Below are positions 32,918 through 36,377 of a stretch of 36,377 nucleotides of DNA, in pieces. Below the pieces are notes generated by a model that was not told the origin of the DNA, searched no databases, and saw only the letters and a list, made by a program, of their open reading frames with translations. The stretch spans positions 1-36,377 of the forward strand of contig CAIQUD010000012.1 of assembly GCA_903874965.1 (NCBI GenBank), in the 5' to 3' direction. The DNA comes from an uncultured Actinomycetes bacterium. GTDB lineage: Bacteria; Actinomycetota; Acidimicrobiia; Acidimicrobiales; RAAP-2. Both the position numbers and the translations under genes were made by a program. Numbering within the stretch: position 1 is the stretch's first letter; each line of letters starts with the position of its first letter.

Positions 32918-33624
32918 GAGAAGGCTTGCAGCCATTGCTCTTGCGTCCTCGGTGCCAACACGTAGTTGTAGGCCCGGGTCTCCGCCATCGACTGACTTGG
33001 AGCCTCTGAATACAAGTGACCAGGGAACAATCGTGTTGCATCGGAGATGCTGCTCAAGCGCTCCGTCAACGTCCGATACATCTCTGCTGGGTCGCTTCCC
33101 GGCAGATCGGTTCGCCCACAGCCTTCAAGGAACAAGGTGTCGCCAGAGAGGAGGCAACCCTCAACCAAGAAGCACTGACTACCCGGAGTATGTCCGGGGG
33201 TATGGAGCAATTGGACGGGAACTTCTCCGACCATCACCACGTCACCTGCATCATGAGCAACCAGCTCAGTTGTAACCCCAGTAGTGCGTTCAACCCAAGG
33301 AACCTCAGCGCGTTGCACGTGAATGGGCAGATCTACTAACTCGAGCAATTGCGCAATGCCATCAATCGGGTGGCCGCCGAGCGATCCACCAACGTGGTCT
33401 GGGTGGTAGTGCGTTGCCAGCACTCCAACCGGTTGCATCCCATCCTCGGCAAGCACTTGAAGAAGATCGCCAACCCCATAGGTCGGATCAACGAGCAATG
33501 CTTCGCCAGTCATGCGGTCGCCAATGAGGTACGAGAAGTTGACCATCTGTTTTGCGATTTGATTGGTCTTGGCAAAATCACGACCCGACAACAGTTGTCG
33601 AAAGTAGAGACGTTCTTCGGTCAT
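32914..33624 (-). CDS. MBL-fold metallohydrolase, glyoxalase II/ETHE1-like
   Basis: This 236-residue metallo-beta-lactamase-fold protein has the metal motif THYHPDHVGG (HxHxDH), HTPGHTPGSQCFL, and LSGDTLFLEGCGRTDLPGSDPAEMY, which is close to the ETHE1 persulfide dioxygenase and glyoxalase II group. LFPGHLYSE supplies another His. In actinobacteria such enzymes act on mycothiol thioesters or persulfides. It overlaps xseB upstream and the reductase downstream by four bases each. Confidence 0.85.
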   Translation of the reverse strand: MTEERLYFRQLLSGRDFAKTNQIAKQMVNFSYLIGDRMTGEALLVDPTYGVGDLLQVLAEDGMQPVGVLATHYHPDHVGGSLGGHPIDGIAQLLELVDLPIHVQRAEVPWVERTTGVTTELVAHDAGDVVMVGEVPVQLLHTPGHTPGSQCFLVEGCLLSGDTLFLEGCGRTDLPGSDPAEMYRTLTERLSSISDATRLFPGHLYSEAPSQSMAETRAYNYVLAPRTQEQWLQAFS

Positions 33625-33878
33625 TCGACAATTTCTCCTGTTTCGAGGTCCACCGCGATTCGCTGCAGCATTGGGGTCAACTCTTCAACCTTGAGGCGCG
33701 TTGAGGTAATCCGTCGATCAAGTTCCGCCGCGAGCTCAGTGGCGCGTTCGAGTTTCTCGACGAGTTGATCAAGATCTGCGGAAGGACTCTCGAAGAACGC
33801 CACAATTGCATCAAGTTCGTCCCGAGCTTCGTTTGACGTAAGCCCCGTGACTGGATTGCTACTCGTTGCCTTACTCAT
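33621..33878 (-). CDS. xseB: Exodeoxyribonuclease VII small subunit
   Basis: This 85-residue protein has the XseB pattern of two helices: ELDAIVAFFESPSADLDQLVEKLERATELAAELDRRI, then a turn and TSTRLKVEELTPMLQR. It lies directly after xseA with a four-base overlap, as expected. The small subunit binds the extended helices of XseA to form the nuclease that degrades single-stranded DNA. ATG at 33878. Confidence 0.9.
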   Translation of the reverse strand: MSKATSSNPVTGLTSNEARDELDAIVAFFESPSADLDQLVEKLERATELAAELDRRITSTRLKVEELTPMLQRIAVDLETGEIVE

Positions 33879-35161
33879 CTTGTCTCCTTGGAACCTGAAA
33901 CTTCCTCGACCGTGAGCACCGTCGAGGTGACCGTACCGGTTGCGAACTGCGTGGTGAGCACCTCGCCAATGCTGAGCTCTTGGAGGTCTCGAACAATCTG
34001 CCCGCTCGCTAGACGGGTGATGGAGAACCCTCGCTGCAACTGCTGGTCGAGTCCATTTGCCCTCGCAAGGCGCGTGGCGTGAAGCAAGCGCTCAGCCGCT
34101 CGGTCAACCGTAAGTATTGCTGCGCGTTCAATGCGCTCGATCGAGGTCCGGATCGAGCGGCGAGCGCCGTCAAGAACCGCAACCGATAGCGCAACGACTT
34201 CTGATCGGCGTCGCTCGACATCGACTTCGGCATCTCGCAGCAGGGACGCAGACCCTCTGAGGATCTGTTGCGCTGCTTCAATCACTTCCTGATGAACCTG
34301 CGCCACCTGCTCAACGAGCGCTCCCCCGCACGCAGTCGGTGTGATGTGGGATTGCCCGGCAGCAAGATCGGCGATTGACTCATCCCCGGTGTGTCCAATC
34401 CCTGTCCACACCGGAATGGGAGTTGCGGCAATGGTTCTCGCCAGGCGCTCATCGTCAAACGCCGTGAGATCAGTCTTCGCTCCTCCGCCTCGCACGATGA
34501 CGATGACGTCGAGTGGTGGAACCATTGAACCCAACTGCTCGAGGGCTGCGACGACCGACGAAGCAGCGGCAGTTCCTTGCATCAAAGAATTGATGAAGTT
34601 GACCTCAAAACTAAACCGAGATCGATCGAGCTGACCGAGAAAGTCCGAACAGCCCTCGGTCCCACGTGAGGCAATGAGGCCAACACGAAGCGGTAACTCT
34701 GACAGCGGACGCTGAGCATTCTTGCCAAGGGTTCCATCACGCTTCAGCGTCTGAATGAGTTCGGCACGTGCCATCGCGAGTTGCCCGAGGAGCGACGTCA
34801 CATCGAGTTCTGCAACAACAAAACCAATCTGACCACGTGGCCGGTAGAGGTCGACTTCACCACGAACTCGAATCGTCATACCTGCACGAAGAGTGATGCC
34901 CTCCTTCGAGAGCGATCGTTGGATACTTGTCCAGGTGCGCTGCCAACACTTCGCCCCTAAGACGCCAGGCGTTCGAGACCGATCGCCAGGATCAACGAGA
35001 TCCAAGTAACAGTGACCGCTTTTCGACGTGACCTTTACGAGCTCACCTTCAACCCAGAGCGTCGTGCCAACAGGGAAGGCGGTATTCAACGCTCCATCAA
35101 GGCGGTCGTATAACTGCCCAATAGAGAGAGCGGTTGGTATCCCTGCTCGTTCCTCGTCCAC
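33875..35161 (-). CDS. xseA: Exodeoxyribonuclease VII large subunit
   Basis: This 428-residue protein has an N-terminal OB-fold (VEGELVKVTSKSGHCYLDLVDPG), then the catalytic domain with VGLIASRGTEGCSDFLGQL, VIVRGGGAKTDLTAFDDERLARTIAATPIPVWTGIGHTGDESIADLAAGQ and PTACGGALVEQV, all typical of XseA. A long helical C-terminal part follows (about 275-390) that binds XseB. It degrades single-stranded DNA in both directions. The start is a GTG at 35161; the nearby ATG at 35169 is out of frame. 31 bases separate it from the propeller gene upstream, so both may share a transcript. Confidence 0.93.
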   Translation of the reverse strand: MDEERAGIPTALSIGQLYDRLDGALNTAFPVGTTLWVEGELVKVTSKSGHCYLDLVDPGDRSRTPGVLGAKCWQRTWTSIQRSLSKEGITLRAGMTIRVRGEVDLYRPRGQIGFVVAELDVTSLLGQLAMARAELIQTLKRDGTLGKNAQRPLSELPLRVGLIASRGTEGCSDFLGQLDRSRFSFEVNFINSLMQGTAAASSVVAALEQLGSMVPPLDVIVIVRGGGAKTDLTAFDDERLARTIAATPIPVWTGIGHTGDESIADLAAGQSHITPTACGGALVEQVAQVHQEVIEAAQQILRGSASLLRDAEVDVERRRSEVVALSVAVLDGARRSIRTSIERIERAAILTVDRAAERLLHATRLARANGLDQQLQRGFSITRLASGQIVRDLQELSIGEVLTTQFATGTVTSTVLTVEEVSGSKETR

Positions 35162-35192
35162 GCGCTCATCGTAGATCGGCGATGCAACACCG

Positions 35193-36113
35193 CTAGAGAG
35201 GAATGGCCTGAACGGCGTGTCCCGTCAGCAAGGTGACCCAAAGACGACCACCGGTAATGCACATGGCTGCGGGCGTCGATCCTGTTCGGTGGCCGCGAAT
35301 GATCGACCCATTGCTCGTTCGAAGTTCCATGACAAGTCGTGAAGCTCCGTTGGCAACAAAGAGTCGACTTCCAGTTGCTGCGAGTCCGTCTTCGGTGAGT
35401 CCTGCTGTCGGGAACAACCCCGCCAGTTGGAACGTCAGCGCATCAACCCTGCCGACGAGATTCTGGGATGGCAACGTGTACCAAACCGTGCCATCGTGAA
35501 CAAGAAGGACGCCAGGATGATCGCTCAACTGCACCTGCATTCCAACTTCTGCCGTCGTCAGCGAAACCGCAGTGAGATCCTTGCTCTCTCCATTTGCCAC
35601 GATGAGATTTCCGCCGGCGACACCGAGTGCAACCGGACCGATTCCACCACTGCTGAAGGCGCCTACGAAGTTTCCATTGGCACGATTCATAATGCTGACC
35701 GTCGAGGCACCTCTGTCCGCCACCCAGAGTCGAGGGCCAGAGACCGCAAAGGCGATCGGCGTCGTAAAACCACTGGCCGAATCAATGAGCCGATTGGTCT
35801 TCGTGGAATACCACGCAACGGTTCCATCGGACTCGCCCACCCAGAGCTTCTTGCCATCGGCAAGAAGGGCGATCGGCGGCGCATCGGTATTGAGCGTCGC
35901 CAACACCCGTGCCCGAAGGACGTCAATCACTGAAATCGTCGAAGAAATCGTGTTGGCAACCCACAAATAGTGGCCATTCGTTGTGATGGCGCTCGGAGCA
36001 ATGCCAACGCCAACTCGACTTCCAGCAACCCGAGCAGCGCCTGCAGGAACCGTGAGCGATCCAAGCGTCAACGCGCTCGCCAACATCGCAACGAAGATCT
36101 TCCCTCTGGCCAT
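35193..36113 (-). CDS. Secreted beta-propeller protein of YVTN type
   Basis: This 306-residue protein starts MARGKIFVAMLASALTLGSL with a signal peptide ending near residue 26 (PAGAARVAG). It then has repeats of the YVTN/NHL-type propeller: YLWVANTISSTISVID, KLWVGESDGTVAWYS, RLWVADRGASTVSIM, NLIVANGESKDLTAV, TVWYTLPSQNLVGRV, RLFVANGASRLVMEL and RLWVTLLTGHAVQA. These are about seven strand-turn units, each some 40 residues. Such proteins bind ligands or act as lyases, and no catalytic residue stands out here. The open frame reaches a TTG at 36122; the ATG at 36113 gives the better signal peptide. Probably in the periplasm or secreted. Confidence 0.78.
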   Translation of the reverse strand: MARGKIFVAMLASALTLGSLTVPAGAARVAGSRVGVGIAPSAITTNGHYLWVANTISSTISVIDVLRARVLATLNTDAPPIALLADGKKLWVGESDGTVAWYSTKTNRLIDSASGFTTPIAFAVSGPRLWVADRGASTVSIMNRANGNFVGAFSSGGIGPVALGVAGGNLIVANGESKDLTAVSLTTAEVGMQVQLSDHPGVLLVHDGTVWYTLPSQNLVGRVDALTFQLAGLFPTAGLTEDGLAATGSRLFVANGASRLVMELRTSNGSIIRGHRTGSTPAAMCITGGRLWVTLLTGHAVQAIPL

Positions 36114-36202
36114 GTCGTTCAATCTACTGATTGGACCGTCCGAACGGCCCGCGCAACCTGAGGATCATCCATGATGCGTTGGGGTGCAAGACTAGGTATG
36201 AC

Positions 36203-36377
36203 GGTGAGCCGACTGGGTGGCCGCGGGGGACTTCGGAAACCTGAGGAAGGTCGGGACTCCAGAGAGCAGGATGCTCGCTAACGGCGAGTCGGGGCGACCC
36301 GCAGGACAGTGCCACAGAAAAGAGACCGCCGATGGCAGGGAAACCTGCACAGGTGAGGGTGAAACGGTGCGGTAAGA
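36203..36377 (+). ncRNA. rnpB: RNase P RNA (bacterial type A), 5' part, cut by window edge
   Basis: The sequence shows the conserved bacterial RNase P RNA blocks: GAGGAAGGTCGGGACTCC near the start, then GCTAACGGCGAGTCGGGG, GGACAGTGCCACAGAAA, GACCGCC, and GGTGAGGGTGAAACGGTGCG running into GTAAGA at the window end. It is the catalytic RNA that matures tRNA 5' ends. The 3' part lies beyond the window. The start near 36203 is estimated from the first P1/P2 stem bases. It is divergent from the propeller gene, and the 89 bases between contain its promoter, which I could not define. Confidence 0.93.

Overview
The window looks like chromosomal DNA of a free-living, aerobic, heterotrophic actinobacterium, most likely of the Acidimicrobiia type. 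The evidence is a WhiB-family iron-sulfur regulator, a DUF3039 protein, many GTG starts, moderately high GC, and many acyl-CoA and cytochrome P450 genes of mycobacterial flavour. The assignment rests on gene content only. Genes are densely packed: many neighbours share 4-base ATGA start/stop overlaps and no gene-free stretch exceeds about 150 bases. I saw no tRNA, insertion sequence, phage gene, CRISPR array or plasmid function.

Layout. (1) 1-629: the 5' half of a cobalamin riboswitch reading leftwards off the window, then a DoxX-like membrane protein. (2) 711-5220: a rightward fatty-acid cluster: an APH-like kinase, an ACAD10/11-type acyl-CoA dehydrogenase, an SDR reductase and a second acyl-CoA dehydrogenase. 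Its composition recalls the Lva/ACAD11 route for 4-hydroxyacyl-CoAs. (3) 5285-7152: two overlapping secreted-protein genes, one with seven cysteine-pair repeats and an IPT domain. (4) 7174-9911: dienelactone-hydrolase-like enzyme, DUF3039 protein, MFS exporter and a small Cys/His protein. (5) 9955-11810: a P450 behind a 27-base palindrome, followed by a TetR regulator. (6) 11849-15078: a DNA methyltransferase with a nuclease-like tail, overlapped by an enoyl-CoA hydratase, then a convergent alpha-methylacyl-CoA racemase. (7) 15163-19793: a KimA-type transporter with a C-terminal OB-fold, divergent from a KdpD/KdpE-like two-component system. (8) 19833-22818: GH1 glycosidase, galactokinase and a small beta-carbonic anhydrase. 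(9) 22825-26990, leftward: trpD overlapping an acyl-CoA dehydrogenase, then whiB and a 14-TM-type exporter. (10) 27092-31697: glpD, an alkyl-DHAP-synthase-like flavoenzyme and glpK in an overlapping operon. (11) 31694-36113, leftward: ferredoxin-reductase-like flavoprotein, MBL hydrolase, xseB, xseA and a secreted beta-propeller. (12) 36203-36377: the start of RNase P RNA.

How they work together. Much of the window serves lipid and acyl-CoA catabolism: three acyl-CoA dehydrogenases, hydratase, racemase, SDR and P450. The racemase, P450 and dehydrogenases fit branched-chain or sterol/isoprenoid side-chain breakdown. The glpD operon links glycerol and G3P to DHAP and possibly to ether lipids. 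The KimA-like/KdpDE-like block is a likely potassium-homeostasis module without KdpFABC. The most unusual observations are the transporter-OB fusion with its sensor pair, the methyltransferase with a degenerate nuclease-like domain coupled to a hydratase, and the palindrome that probably controls the P450/TetR pair.
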